Positions 11,726 to 21,782 of a DNA stretch of 64,000 nucleotides are shown piece after piece. The position numbers and the translations under genes were made by a program. The first letter of the stretch is position 1; each line of letters opens with the position of its first letter. Origin of the DNA: Mactra quadrangularis (taxonomy: Eukaryota; Mollusca; Bivalvia; Venerida; Mactridae); contig CM046311.1 of NCBI GenBank assembly GCA_025267735.1, forward strand, positions 26,139,329 through 26,203,328, in the 5' to 3' direction. The notes beneath the pieces are model-generated. The model saw only the letters and a list, made by a program, of their open reading frames with translations, did no database searches and was not told the origin of the DNA.

Positions 11726-11836
11726 AAAAAAAAATAAACAATACTAAAACCCACATTCAGTAGGATTCGAACTCACCGCTAAAAAATAATCAGTTATATC
11801 GAGAATGTTTGTGTTGCGACTTTACCGATTATACTA
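11726..11836 (-). promoter_or_regulatory. tRNA-like Pol III promoter inside right end of the transposon
   Basis: Read on the minus strand: A box TAGTATAATCGG (11836-11825), B box AGTTCGAATCC (11773-11763), then TTTT (11749-11746) and a longer T run (about 11734-11726). The spacing between boxes is 51 bases, longer than most tRNAs but within the range of tRNAs with an intron or long variable arm. It points inward, as a mirror of the left-end sequence. Confidence 0.55.
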
Positions 11837-11996
11837 CGATGGCATATGGCAATTCGATTCAAATTGTTATACTTAGCTCTGATAACTGTCGATCTGTGCG
11901 CATTAGAGCATATCGAGGGAATACTCCGGCTTTAAATAGTATCTCATTATGACGTGTATGCATGCAGACCGGGCAGGTTAATAAAATTGGACTATA

Positions 11997-12227
11997 CAAA
12001 AAGTAACCACTATACAGTAAATGTAAATTGCCTAACTTTAATGCCTGGCTTTAATGCTACAAGCAAAGAATACAATTAACATGTAAAATGCACACAGTAA
12101 ACTATGCTTGTATTAATTTAAATTTAAAACAAATACTATATTTTCCTGTCACACATAAAAGCTTCCTGATGTAACATCAACACTTGGTATTATACTTTAG
12201 GGATTCACAATTCTAGAAATTATAGTA
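11997..12227. other. AT-rich spacer, nothing recognised
   Basis: Short non-coding stretch between two mobile elements; no motif, repeat or open frame could be supported. Confidence 0.4.
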
Positions 12228-12460
12228 CAGTGCCCTCCAAAAGTCCTTGTGACAACATTTTGTTTTAAGAAGAAAAAAACAATTCAGATTTACCCATGAA
12301 AAAGAAACAGTAAACTTTAAAATCAGGCCATTAGTTAGTTTATCAACATATTATTTACACTTTGTTACATGAATAAGCTTTTAATTATAGTAAAATTACT
12401 TGTTGTATGTATGATCAAAATTTAAAACTTCATTTATCCAAGAACTTTTGCAGGACACTG
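12228..12460. mobile_element. MITE with CAGTGCCCT-type ends, 233 bp
   Basis: Begins CAGTGCCCTCCAAAAGTCCT and ends with the inverted complement of CAGTGTCCTGCAAAAGTTCT. A TA flanks the left end. A second nearly full-length copy is at 55632-55902, and half copies lie at about 14810-14905, 23788-23965 and 26310-26393. The inner sequence shared by copies includes CATGAAAAA and GCATGATCA. Tc1/mariner-type non-autonomous family. Confidence 0.7.
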
Positions 12461-12744
12461 TTATAATGTTTTAGCTATCTATTATTTCAATCAATACTTT
12501 CAATATATTTGTTAAAAACCAGTTTTCATTGACAACATCTTGTAACATAATTATGCATATAGCAATATATTAAAACATATTTCAGACAAAAATAAATTAT
12601 CACTAAAAAGAATACTAAGTAAAACTTTGAGCTACCATGTTAATTTATTTTACAAGCAGCTTGAAATATTAGTTCAACTTACAACTTAAGAATCACTTAA
12701 CTTGTAATCACTCTGAATTTGCTTCCTACGGTCCCTCTTACATA

Positions 12745-12865
12745 GATAGATAGATAGATAATATTTTATTACAGTGACATGTGCATATACATGTAAATAC
12801 AACAATATAATGAAATTTCAGATAATAACCCACCCGGCCACATCGGGCCCATAAGTCACTTTAAA
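12745..12865 (-). mobile_element. 3' tail of a non-LTR retroelement or SINE
   Basis: On the minus strand a short sequence containing GGGCCCGATGTGGCCGGGTG leads into TAATAAAATATTATC and ends in (ATCT)n. A GC-rich stem-forming part followed by a short tandem tail is typical of 3' ends of LINE/SINE copies. Only the tail is present. Confidence 0.4.
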
Positions 12866-13769
12866 CTTTCATGTTAATATGTTAAATATTAACAATGTTC
12901 AGAACAAAAAAAGACAAACAAACAAACAAGAAAAAAAATAGCTTTCAAGATAAAATTTCTCGCTCAAGGAAAACTCCTCCATAAAAGCTGAATATTCAAC
13001 GTTATTTCCCATTTTCATGTAAGGTATAACCTGGAATGTGTTTCTGAACAAGACTGTTAGGTTTTAATGGAGAACTTATTACTTTAGGAATAAATATCTT
13101 ATAAATGTATTTCTAGATTAATTTGTAACTGACCAAAATCCAATAGATCCAATACAAAGTATTATGAGAAACAGACATTTATAAACAAAATGTTTCTGAG
13201 AGTAAGAATAGCAACAAAATTCTCCTCAAATTTAGAAACAATTCAACATTCAAACACTAAGTAACAGTAATGTTAATGATAAATTGTCAGAGTTGAAGTG
13301 CTTAAAGCTTAAAATTTGTATCTTGTACAATATCTCCTATAATATTTGACCTAGTAGGTCAGACCTTGTTTTTTTTTCAACCAAATTTGATAAAAAATTA
13401 AAGCATGCATGTTGCCTCGAGAGTGTTAAAACAACTATGTACTTAGTGTGTTGACACTCAAGTGTTGCCAGACTGACAAAAACCAAGCCACACAACATGA
13501 TCTGAAGAGTTCACCAGAAGTGAACAAGAGTATAGTACAAACAATCTATAAGACTCTATTCTTTACATCACCATAATGTAATAAAGATAACTCAATATTC
13601 TAAGACATCAGTCTGAAACCTCTAAAGATGCTCTTATATATATATATATATATTGTAGTCATGAAAATAAACCATCTATCAGTCTGATACTTTAAAACAG
13701 ATCAACTCAGTTAAGAGAGAAAGAATATAACAACCAGTTTTGGGAATAGTATACATAATACAGATACAC

Positions 13770-13810
13770 AAGAGGGTCCTGAGGACCCAGGACTGCTTAC
13801 CTGAGAGCTA
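13770..13810 (+). repeat. Dispersed repeat motif (ACAAGAGGG...)
   Basis: ACAAGAGGGTCCTGAGGACC followed by a CTTACCTGA-type segment. A cognate at 51741-51780 reads CAAGAGGGCCCAAAGGGCCC and then GTGCTCACCTAAGG. Both contain a short hairpin (GGGCCC/GGTCC). I recall similar ends on many repeats in mollusc genomes, but cannot name the family. Confidence 0.4.
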
Positions 13811-14809
13811 GATTCTAAGGGCATCTGACATAAGATCTTTTAACACTTTCAAAGCCAGCTCAAGAAAACTGTCACCCTTGGAGCAGGGCAAACAAAAATA
13901 AACCCCTGGTACATAACTTGAACAAACTATGTAAAGGTTTTTAAGGTAACGGCACCACAAGGAGGTCATAGTCTTTGAATTACCAGTTCAACAAGCTGAC
14001 CATTTCACAAAAGTGCCACCATGTCAAAAATATGTTGAAAGTACTGTCTTTAGCTAGATTCCAGTGGCATACTTAAATAACTCTAAAAGTACATACAAAA
14101 CAATGTAGGTAGAACATGACAACATCACCATCACCACACACAATGTTATACATCAACAATCAATCAATCAACAATGTCTATATGGTACTATCATTTAACC
14201 CTTGTCTCTCAACAACATTTTTATTCTACTTTACATATTTTCCAAGGCAACAATTTTCACACAACTAGTGTTAATGTTTACACTTGTGTTATGAACCTGT
14301 TGTTGTTTAACTCTGATTAACTACAGCTACAAATAAATCTTTTGCCTTTTTCAAAACTGTTTCTTTTGTTCCTTTGATTTCAGGCTATTTATCAACACTT
14401 TTTATCATATTAACTATGTTGGTCAACTCACTGAACCAGCTTTTCTAGACACTTTCCTTTTACAAGTACTAGCTTACCTCTCCTCAAGGAGCTAATTATA
14501 ACCTATCCATTAAAATGCAGAAAAGCTCGAGCTCTATATAATATCTGGTTTTCATAGAAGGATATTTACATTCAAAGCCAGGATAGAATCAGAGACCTCC
14601 AGATTAGGAACTCTGCACCACAAACATGGTGAACCTGTTGATAATATCTTTATTATAGCAATGTAATATTAGCCTATTCCCAAGTACCATAAAAAGATAA
14701 ATAGATTCACATTTTAACTCCTAAAAACATAAGCAAAGAGTCATATAAGCAAATTCCAAAATCATCATTAATTTAATGTTTATCAACATCTCAGACAAAC
14801 TATGTTAAA

Positions 14810-14905
14810 TGCACACACAAGCTTTTATTAAAGTAAAATAACTGGCAGTATGCATGATCAGTATTTTTCCAGAATTTATATTATGTTTAAGAACTTTTAG
14901 AGGAC
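14810..14905. mobile_element. Half copy of the CAGTGCCCT MITE family
   Basis: Contains CAAGCTTTTATTAAAGTAAAA, GTATGCATGATCAGTA and ends near AAGAACTTTTAGAGGAC, matching the right half of the MITE at 12228-12460. The left half is missing. Confidence 0.5.
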
Positions 14906-17040
14906 CTCATGTTAAGATAATACACACTAAAAATATCAGTCCTATTATTCAAGATAAGTCATTTACATACTAATCCAATACTTCTCTAGGGTCAATTATT
15001 ATAAAATCTTCCTCCTCATTTACATAGATATTGAACAAAGTTGTCATACATACATATAACTTTAATTTTATTACAATATCTTGATAAGGTTGATTAATCT
15101 GAAATTCCTCATTTATATATTTTCTATTAACTTCTTTAAATGGAAATTAAACTCTTCCTCATGTCTAAAATCAAGAACTTTGAGACCAGTCCTGAAATGT
15201 TTCTCTTGTGTTTATTTACACAGTCATTAAAATTGTCCAACATAAAAAGCATTTACTGTAATATACTTTCAATGAACAGTATAGGGTGTTTTTAATATAG
15301 ACAAAATTGACCAATTTTTAATAATAACCCAATAAATTGGAAAATTTCAGTGATGTTATCAAATCTTAAATATATATACAGATCAAAGTATCACTTAAAC
15401 TTTTATAAAATACTATATAAACATTTCTGTGAGCTCAGACAAAATTAGTCTATATCCTTTCTTTTCTATGTAGTTAGACTAGTTTTGGACTGACCTATCA
15501 ATTTAAAATATCTCATGTCATAATTTAATAAAAAGACTGAAAACAACACAAAAACTGCTTTATCATATTGCTTTATATGAAATTGTATATAGGATAGATC
15601 AAGCCTAAACAACATTTCAAAAACTTACCCCCTTTGAAATGATGTTCATGAAATAATTAACTGTTTGGAAGCCATTTATTGACAGTTCATGAACACTACT
15701 TAAACAGTTCTTAATCAAAGTTCATGTTCTCAAATTCATAAATAGATATTAAACCTGTTCATGAACTCCAGTTTTTGTCGCACATTTTAAGTAATCCCTT
15801 TATTTGCTTTGATCAGTTTACATGTTCCAAATTTGATAAGCCTTAAATTTACATGAAATCAAGTTTTTCTCTAACTAAATTACATGAGTATTGTTGTCCT
15901 GGACAAAGCCTCAGAGTAAAAAAAACCTATTACAATTCTCACAAACTCAATAAAAGTATAAAGAAATCCCAAACAACAGACATCAACAATTTACTAACTT
16001 ATATGTATATTTATATCCATTGAACTAAGTGAATGAACAAGTTTTTAAAAGTCACTACATGTACCAGACAGACAAATATTAAAATACCTTCAAGCAAGGA
16101 AGTTCTCACAACAATATTTACATTAGTTAGAGTTTCAAGTAAAAAGACAAAGTCATTACAAGAAACAACAATATTTCAACAAGAGACTATAGTTATCTTA
16201 TACTATCAGATCAGACAGACAGACTTTTAATCTTTACTTTCATTTAATCATAGCTCTCTTATTATGACAAGTAAAAATATTTATTGTACCCAGTAAACAT
16301 TATAATTATTTGTTTTATCAAATTGAACTCTATCTAATATTTTCTAATCAAAATTGACTGAGAATACTAACAACTTTTCAGCTTTTCTTGCATTCTATAT
16401 GAAATATGGCATTATTTAATGAAAATATACCATAGAAATATAAAATCTTATAATACTTCAAGAAAATTTGTCGGCTTTTGATTGGCTGATAGAGTCCGTG
16501 AAAAAATCCATATACAACGTGTGTGAGTTCATATACACCCTATCCCCTCGGGTAGCCTCTCAAAATAATTCATATACTACCTGAGCCATCTCGTCGCTGA
16601 TTGACTGAAAATACATCACATTCCAAATATGGAACGCATCAATATCAGATGGATTATGTTGAAGTTGAAAGTCAGTAAAATAACGTCCATTTTTTCAAAC
16701 AACGGCAGTTCAAAGGAATTAATGTCTTATAATTACAACATTTTATTGTGAAGAACACCCAAAAATAAGCGTAATCGCCAAGTACACTACTTCCATACAT
16801 GGCAAATGCGCAGTAATACACATTTGGTTAACATAAATTCATAACTTATGTCAGCCATTTTTTCATCGGTTCGAAACTGTTTTTCTTATAAGTCATGACA
16901 TGAATGCGCAAGTAAAACATAATAATGTGCTGTACTATATAACATAACGTTTTACACAAGGTTTTTAACATGAATTACAAATCTTTTACTTACAATACTC
17001 TAACTGTAGAGACAAAATATGACTCTACCGATCAAGTCTT

Positions 17041-17421
17041 TCAAGGCAAAGCTTCTTCTTCATTCGCATGATTCTGTGACTGTGTGACGAAATATCCAGT
17101 CATTATGCAATTAATACAAAGGTTGACTTGCTTCACACTCAGGCAAACCAAGCTTTGCATTAAGTTTAAATAATGAAACTGGCTGTCAAACGATCTTCTC
17201 AAATAACAATCCACGTAGTTTCTCACGACTCTAATTTCGCAAAACCATTTCCATCGTGCCATACAGTTTATCCCGTCAGCCAGTAATTCCTTGATACAGT
17301 CCATATATCCATATCGTCCGTGTGTATTTTTTCTTCTTAAAAACTCCTTGTACTTCCCGATCTTTAAATCCACGAGTATTATTAGTTTAAACGTCACATA
17401 GTAAATCCTACAACATATCAA
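17041..17421 (-). CDS. Unrecognised open frame in a repeat-like unit
   Basis: A minus-strand frame of up to 126 residues, GC-richer than the surroundings, with an ordinary-looking sequence (YKEFLRRKNTHGRYGYMDCI ... ARWKWFCEIRVVRNYVDCYL) and no low complexity. I do not recognise it. It lies between a region at about 16470-16600 and a long palindrome at 17581-17714 that both contain ATATACACC and CCCCTCGG motifs, so it may be part of a dispersed element rather than a host gene. No splice sites or promoter were identified. It may also be a decayed fragment. Confidence 0.3.
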   Translation of the reverse strand: MICCRIYYVTFKLIILVDLKIGKYKEFLRRKNTHGRYGYMDCIKELLADGINCMARWKWFCEIRVVRNYVDCYLRRSFDSQFHYLNLMQSLVCLSVKQVNLCINCIMTGYFVTQSQNHANEEEALP

Positions 17422-17580
17422 AACATGGCCGCCACTATGACATCATAATCAAACGTAGATCAAGGTCAATAAGCAATGGGGTGCGCAGCGGGGAAATTGA
17501 AGTAAAAACTGCATTTGTTTTTTTTGTACATTTTAGAGCTGTTGACAGATTTTAATTAGATTTGAAGTGTTATAAAATCG

Positions 17581-17714
17581 TAATAAAGATTTCTGACGGT
17601 GTATATGGGTTCTTCTACCCCTCGAAGCAACATATAACCCCTCGGCTGACGCCTCGGGTATATGTATTCTCGGGGTAGAAGGACCCATATACACCATCAA
17701 AAATCTTTATAACT
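17581..17714. repeat. Long near-perfect palindrome
   Basis: About 65-base arms: AAAGATTTCTGACGGTGTAT with GGGTTCTTCTACCCC on the left is mirrored by GGGGTAGAAGGACCC and ACACCATCAAAAATCTTT on the right, with a centre near CTCGGCTGACGCCTCGG. It would form a stable hairpin in RNA or cruciform in DNA. Several compensating differences are confined to a few positions. Confidence 0.85.
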
Positions 17715-17935
17715 AATATATTTTAATTGTAGAGAAGAAAAAACGTTGAAATATGTCACCATAAAAGAAATGAGAGTGTATTTATAATAATGTTTGTGAA
17801 AATAATATTTCTACCAGAACACAGAAAAAGCATGAAAGAAACATAATATTCATCAACTTTGAAATACAACTGTATTTTTATTTCAATTTTATTTCAAATA
17901 AAAATCTACCTTACACCAAGTCACAATTATCTTCT

Positions 17936-18094
17936 ATTATTTTCACAAAAGCCTTCGGCCTCACATGTATAGAGCATTGATGAATGCTGTGTTCAGCAAG
18001 TCGCTTTTTAAAGAAAACGAAAGCGGAAACTAGCGTCCGTCACGGACATGCCAATAACACGCACCGGAAACGGTGCAACCATACACTTCATACT
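17936..18094. repeat. DIRS left inverted terminal repeat
   Basis: Starts ATTATTTTCACAAAAGCC; from ATGTATAGAGCATTGATGAA onward it is the near-exact reverse complement of 23001-23140. The outermost 26 bases differ from the right repeat and are copied in the internal complementary region instead. Confidence 0.9.
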
Positions 18095-18267
18095 GATGTT
18101 TGCGTTCGTGAAAGCAAGTCGTGTTTTTGTTCGACGCTAGCGTAGTAGTGTCGAAAGTTTCAAGTGTTTTTTATGCAGGCAAGTATTGTCGTTTGCTTTT
18201 GTTGTTTAGTTATTAATAAGAGCTTCCTAGGACGTTTTGTTCAGGTAATATTGCTTTTGAAAGCAAA

Positions 18268-19746
18268 ATGAGCTCTAGCGAGGGCGATAAACCCCGCAGA
18301 AAGAATAAGCGAGCACGTGCTTTTCGTTGCTCTAATTTGTCTTCGTCTTCCGACGAATCTGATTTTTCAGGCTTTTCAGCCGAATACAAGGTCCCTCAAG
18401 TGGGTGCAAATGTTGTAATTGATTGTGAAGCCCAGCCAGGCGTAGAACCTGTTGCTGAATCTGTCAATTCTGTGGTTAGTAATTTACCAATAGAAAAAGA
18501 CAAAAATAAAAAGGGCTCTAAAGCTGATAAAATCAGTAAAAATTCCAAAGCAAGCTCTAAAAAAGATAAAGATAAAGGGAAAACTAAGAAGCCTAGTAAA
18601 AAGGTCAAACAATCTGGGGCTAATATAAATATTGATGAGTTATCTAGTAAAGATCTAGAGTTATTAAAGAGAAAACTTGGGTTATCACAATTTGAGTCAT
18701 GTAAAAAACCCAATAAATCTACAAGTCAGTCAAAATCCCATTCTTTGCCCCAGCCTCGAGATACTTATAATTGGGATGTTGAGGATGAGTCCCAATTTGT
18801 GCCTAATTATTATGATGATGATGATTATAAGGCCGATGACAATTTTGACATGAATAATCCACCAAATATACGGGTAGAATTTGACCCTATGGGTATTTCA
18901 GATAGTGAAATTACCGAGGACTCTGTCCCAATTGCTAAGAATAATATTTCAAACAAAATTTTTAAAGCATTAAGTGGTAATGACAAGGATAATAATAATA
19001 ATGATTCAGAATGGGCACCCCCTAAACTTAAAAATGTAGTTCGTGGTGAAAGTATTTCACCTTCTCTTGCACAATTGATCAATACTACTTGTACATCTGC
19101 TTGTTGCATAGAAGAAATTATGCAGAAATATCAAATCCCAGAGAATTGTCAAAATTTAGGGTCACCCTTTGTAAATCCAGAGGTTTGGAGAATTTTAGAA
19201 AAGAAAGGTCGTAGCTATGACCGCATGTTGGTTGAAATTCAAAATTTAGTGGCTGCAGGTATTGTTCCCATTATTAAAATAGCAGAATCTATGGGTTCCA
19301 CTTTGGCTCAGCCTGCTAGAGAATACATTTCTGATGCTATTACCATGTTTGGTCAAGTACAATATCAGTTGTCTTTGCGTAGACGTTACATTATTCGTCC
19401 TAATCTCAAAAAGAAATACAAGAACATTTGTAGTCAATCGACCCCTATAACCGACAAATTGTTCGGGGATGACATAGGGAAAGAGATTAAAAATTGTGAT
19501 ACTGGTGTATCTTTGGCTTTCTCTAAATATGATAATAGAAATTTCAGAGGCAGAGTTCCTATGTATAGAGGAAATTATCAGAGAAGAGGCCGTACACATC
19601 CATATGGACAAAGTAACTATAATCAACAGTCTAACTTACTGATGTACCAGTATGGTGGCTACCGTGGTACCGCTCCATATAGGGGCAGACGTAGAAGTCA
19701 AGCTACTGCTACTGTAACTAGTGCTGGGAATCCCCCAAACGAATAG
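18268..19746 (+). CDS. DIRS ORF1, gag-like protein
   Basis: 492 residues from the ATG at 18268. The N terminus is serine-rich and basic, with a lysine-rich block (about residues 78-115, KKGSKADKISKNSKASSKKD) that suits nucleic-acid binding; an acidic Asp-run follows (about 185-200), then a more globular region (about 270-390), and an Arg/Gly/Tyr-rich C terminus (RGRVPMYRGNYQRRGR). No CCHC zinc knuckle is present, which is usual for DIRS ORF1. Family members are poorly conserved, so the gag role is inferred from position. The frame ends with ...CCC CCA AAC GAA TAG, in which C CCA AAC is a possible ribosomal slip site into the next frame. Confidence 0.8.
   Translation: MSSSEGDKPRRKNKRARAFRCSNLSSSSDESDFSGFSAEYKVPQVGANVVIDCEAQPGVEPVAESVNSVVSNLPIEKDKNKKGSKADKISKNSKASSKKDKDKGKTKKPSKKVKQSGANINIDELSSKDLELLKRKLGLSQFESCKKPNKSTSQSKSHSLPQPRDTYNWDVEDESQFVPNYYDDDDYKADDNFDMNNPPNIRVEFDPMGISDSEITEDSVPIAKNNISNKIFKALSGNDKDNNNNDSEWAPPKLKNVVRGESISPSLAQLINTTCTSACCIEEIMQKYQIPENCQNLGSPFVNPEVWRILEKKGRSYDRMLVEIQNLVAAGIVPIIKIAESMGSTLAQPAREYISDAITMFGQVQYQLSLRRRYIIRPNLKKKYKNICSQSTPITDKLFGDDIGKEIKNCDTGVSLAFSKYDNRNFRGRVPMYRGNYQRRGRTHPYGQSNYNQQSNLLMYQYGGYRGTAPYRGRRRSQATATVTSAGNPPNE
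19734..19740 (+). promoter_or_regulatory. Candidate -1 ribosomal frameshift heptamer
   Basis: C CCA AAC fits X XXY YYZ exactly in the ORF1 frame, two codons before the ORF1 stop. A -1 slip would continue CCC AAA CGA ATA GAT... into the RT frame with no stop. No strong stem or pseudoknot is evident in the AT-rich sequence downstream. Confidence 0.5.
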
Positions 19747-21782
19747 ATAAACATGAGGTAGGCAAATTAAAAAACTATTTACATGTTTGGAAAAAGTTTA
19801 CTTTGGATAATTGGATTTTAGAGACTATACAAGGTTATAAAATAGAATTTGTTAGTTTTCCATATCAAACTGTTGTTCCATCAGTAATACCTTTTCCACC
19901 TGAGCAAAAACTTATTGTTGATGAAGAGGTTCATGAATTATATCGAAAAGGGGCTATTGTGCCATCTTATCATGAAAATGGGGAATTTATTTCAAATATT
20001 TTCTGTGTAGAAAAACGTAATGGGAAATTTAGACCTATTATTAATTTAAAGAAACTGAACCAGTTTGTTTCATATGAACATTTCAAGCAAGAGCATTTTA
20101 AGGTAGTTTTGGACCTGATTCAGGAAAATGATTATTTTACATCAATAGATTTATCAGACGCTTATTTTTCAGTACCAATTCATTGTCAATACCAAAAATT
20201 TTTAAAATTTGTGTGGAATGATACCCTTTGGCAATACCAAGTTTTGCCTTTCGGTTTGAGCTCAGCTCCTCGGGTCTTTACAAAAATCTTGAGACCTATT
20301 TATGCATGGTTCAGATTTCAGGGAATAAGATGTGCATATTATATAGATGATTCTTTAAATATGAACCAAATTAAAGATGTTTGTGAACAAAATACTCAGT
20401 TAATGTGTGACACTATTAAATCTTTAGGTTTCACTATCAATGATAAGAAATCAGTTATTGTTCCATCGCAAAAATTTGTGTTTTTTGGATTTATTATTGA
20501 TTCAGTATTATTTATGGTGTTTTTAACTGAAGAAAAAGTGGAAAAAATCCTTTCCAAAGCTAGGTTATTATTACAAAAATCATGGGTTGTGATTAAGGAT
20601 CTAGCATCTCTTATTGGCTCAATAATAAATGCATTTGATGCTATTCTAGGAGCCCCAATGCACTATCGTAATTTAGAAAGAGATAAAATTGTCGGTTTAG
20701 GTACAGATTATAATTTTCAAAGAAAAATCCAATTATCTGAGAAAAGTAAAATTGAATTGAGCTGGTGGATTGATAATTTAGCCATTAAAAATGGAAAACG
20801 CATAAGACCCAAAGCTATAGAACTATATTGTAGAACTGATGCCTCTCTTATTGGTTTTGGGTGTGTTGACTTGTTCTCTGGAAATGCTACTCAAGGTAGA
20901 TGGTCTTCAGAGGAGTCACTTCATCATATTAATTATTTAGAATTATTGGCTATTTTATTTGCTTTACAAACATTGTATTCTGATTGTTCAAACTGTCATA
21001 TATGTTTTCAATGTGATTCTGTTACTGCTGTTACCTACATTCAGAACATGGGTGGCATGGCTTCTATAGATTTAGATATTCTAGCATATGATATCTGGAC
21101 ATGGTGTTTAAGAAAGAATATATTTATTTCTGCAGTACATATTCCTGGGGTTGATAATGTTTTGGCGGATTATTATTCTCGCCAGTTCTCAGACTCATCT
21201 GAGTGGATGTTAAAGCCTGAAATATTTAGTCGATTGTGTAGACATTATTTCATGCCAGATATTGACTTGTTTGCATCTAGAATCAATAAACAGCTGCCCT
21301 GTTTTGCATCTTGGTACCCTGAACCAGGTGCAGTTTTTAATGATGCTTTTTCTGAGTCTTGGAGAAATTATAATCCATATATTTTTCCCCCATTTTCATT
21401 AATGGGTAAAGTTATCAATAAAATCATTGAAGATCAAGTAGAAAGAGCTATTGTAGTCATGCCATTTTGGAAATCTCAACATTGGTTTCCTTTGTTATTA
21501 CCATATGTTGCTTCTTTACCTGTCAGGCTACCAAGACACAACGATTTACTTACACTGGCTCACAATGGGAAGTTACATCCTCTGGGGAAGTCGACAAATA
21601 TGGTCGCAGTTCTACTATCAGGAAAGCTCTCAGTCACAGAGGAGTTTCGTCAGGAGCTGGAGACATTATCATTTCTGCCTGGAGACAAGGAACCAGAAAA
21701 CAGTATGATTTGGCCTGGAAAAACTGGTATCTTTGGTGTATTAAATTCAGTAAAAATCCCTTTCACACCTCTGAAGCTTTAA
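19740..21782 (+). CDS. DIRS ORF2, reverse transcriptase / RNase H / methyltransferase-like
   Basis: Open from the ORF1 overlap at 19740 (about 680 residues); no ATG precedes the catalytic region, the first in-frame ATG being at 20361. RT motifs: SIDLSDAYF, LPFGLSSAPRVF and the catalytic YIDD. RNase H follows with TDASLIGFG, INYLELLAI, QCDSVTAVTYI and VLADYYSR, retaining the D-E-D-D residues. Next is a segment resembling the DIRS Dam-type methyltransferase domain (DIDLFASRINKQLPCF ... DAF...W) in which the NPPY-type motif reads FPPF. Together these convert the RNA genome to DNA for circular integration. The 3' end overlaps the recombinase frame. No disabling lesion is visible. Confidence 0.92.
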   Translation, partial: RIDKHEVGKLKNYLHVWKKFTLDNWILETIQGYKIEFVSFPYQTVVPSVIPFPPEQKLIVDEEVHELYRKGAIVPSYHENGEFISNIFCVEKRNGKFRPIINLKKLNQFVSYEHFKQEHFKVVLDLIQENDYFTSIDLSDAYFSVPIHCQYQKFLKFVWNDTLWQYQVLPFGLSSAPRVFTKILRPIYAWFRFQGIRCAYYIDDSLNMNQIKDVCEQNTQLMCDTIKSLGFTINDKKSVIVPSQKFVFFGFIIDSVLFMVFLTEEKVEKILSKARLLLQKSWVVIKDLASLIGSIINAFDAILGAPMHYRNLERDKIVGLGTDYNFQRKIQLSEKSKIELSWWIDNLAIKNGKRIRPKAIELYCRTDASLIGFGCVDLFSGNATQGRWSSEESLHHINYLELLAILFALQTLYSDCSNCHICFQCDSVTAVTYIQNMGGMASIDLDILAYDIWTWCLRKNIFISAVHIPGVDNVLADYYSRQFSDSSEWMLKPEIFSRLCRHYFMPDIDLFASRINKQLPCFASWYPEPGAVFNDAFSESWRNYNPYIFPPFSLMGKVINKIIEDQVERAIVVMPFWKSQHWFPLLLPYVASLPVRLPRHNDLLTLAHNGKLHPLGKSTNMVAVLLSGKLSVTEEFRQELETLSFLPGDKEPENSMIWPGKTGIFGVLNSVKIPFTPLKL

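Larger units (their letters stand above)
9680..11994 (+). mobile_element. Tc1/mariner-superfamily transposon with spliced transposase, 2315 bp
   Basis: TA dinucleotides (9678-9679, 11995-11996) flank 24-base inverted ends; 22 bases are identical (GTCCAATTTTATTAACCTGC plus CC). A plus-strand transposase in three exon blocks fills the middle. Just inside each end is a tRNA-like sequence pointing inward (9849-9902 plus strand, 11763-11836 minus strand), each followed by an oligo-T run. The transposase has an IS630/Tc1 DDE_3-type fold with 81 residues between the second Asp and the Glu. From memory this spacing is close to a group described as DD82E (Sailor); that assignment needs checking. One frameshift makes this copy probably inactive. 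Confidence 0.85.
12866..17580. other. Non-coding, repeat-rich region
   Basis: No exon could be supported. Items seen: an ACAAGAGGGTCCTGAGGACC repeat motif at 13770-13810 (related to 51741-51780); half of a MITE at about 14810-14905; TTCATGAAC palindromes at 15640-15780; a GC-richer stretch with an open minus-strand frame at 17041-17421. Confidence 0.4.
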
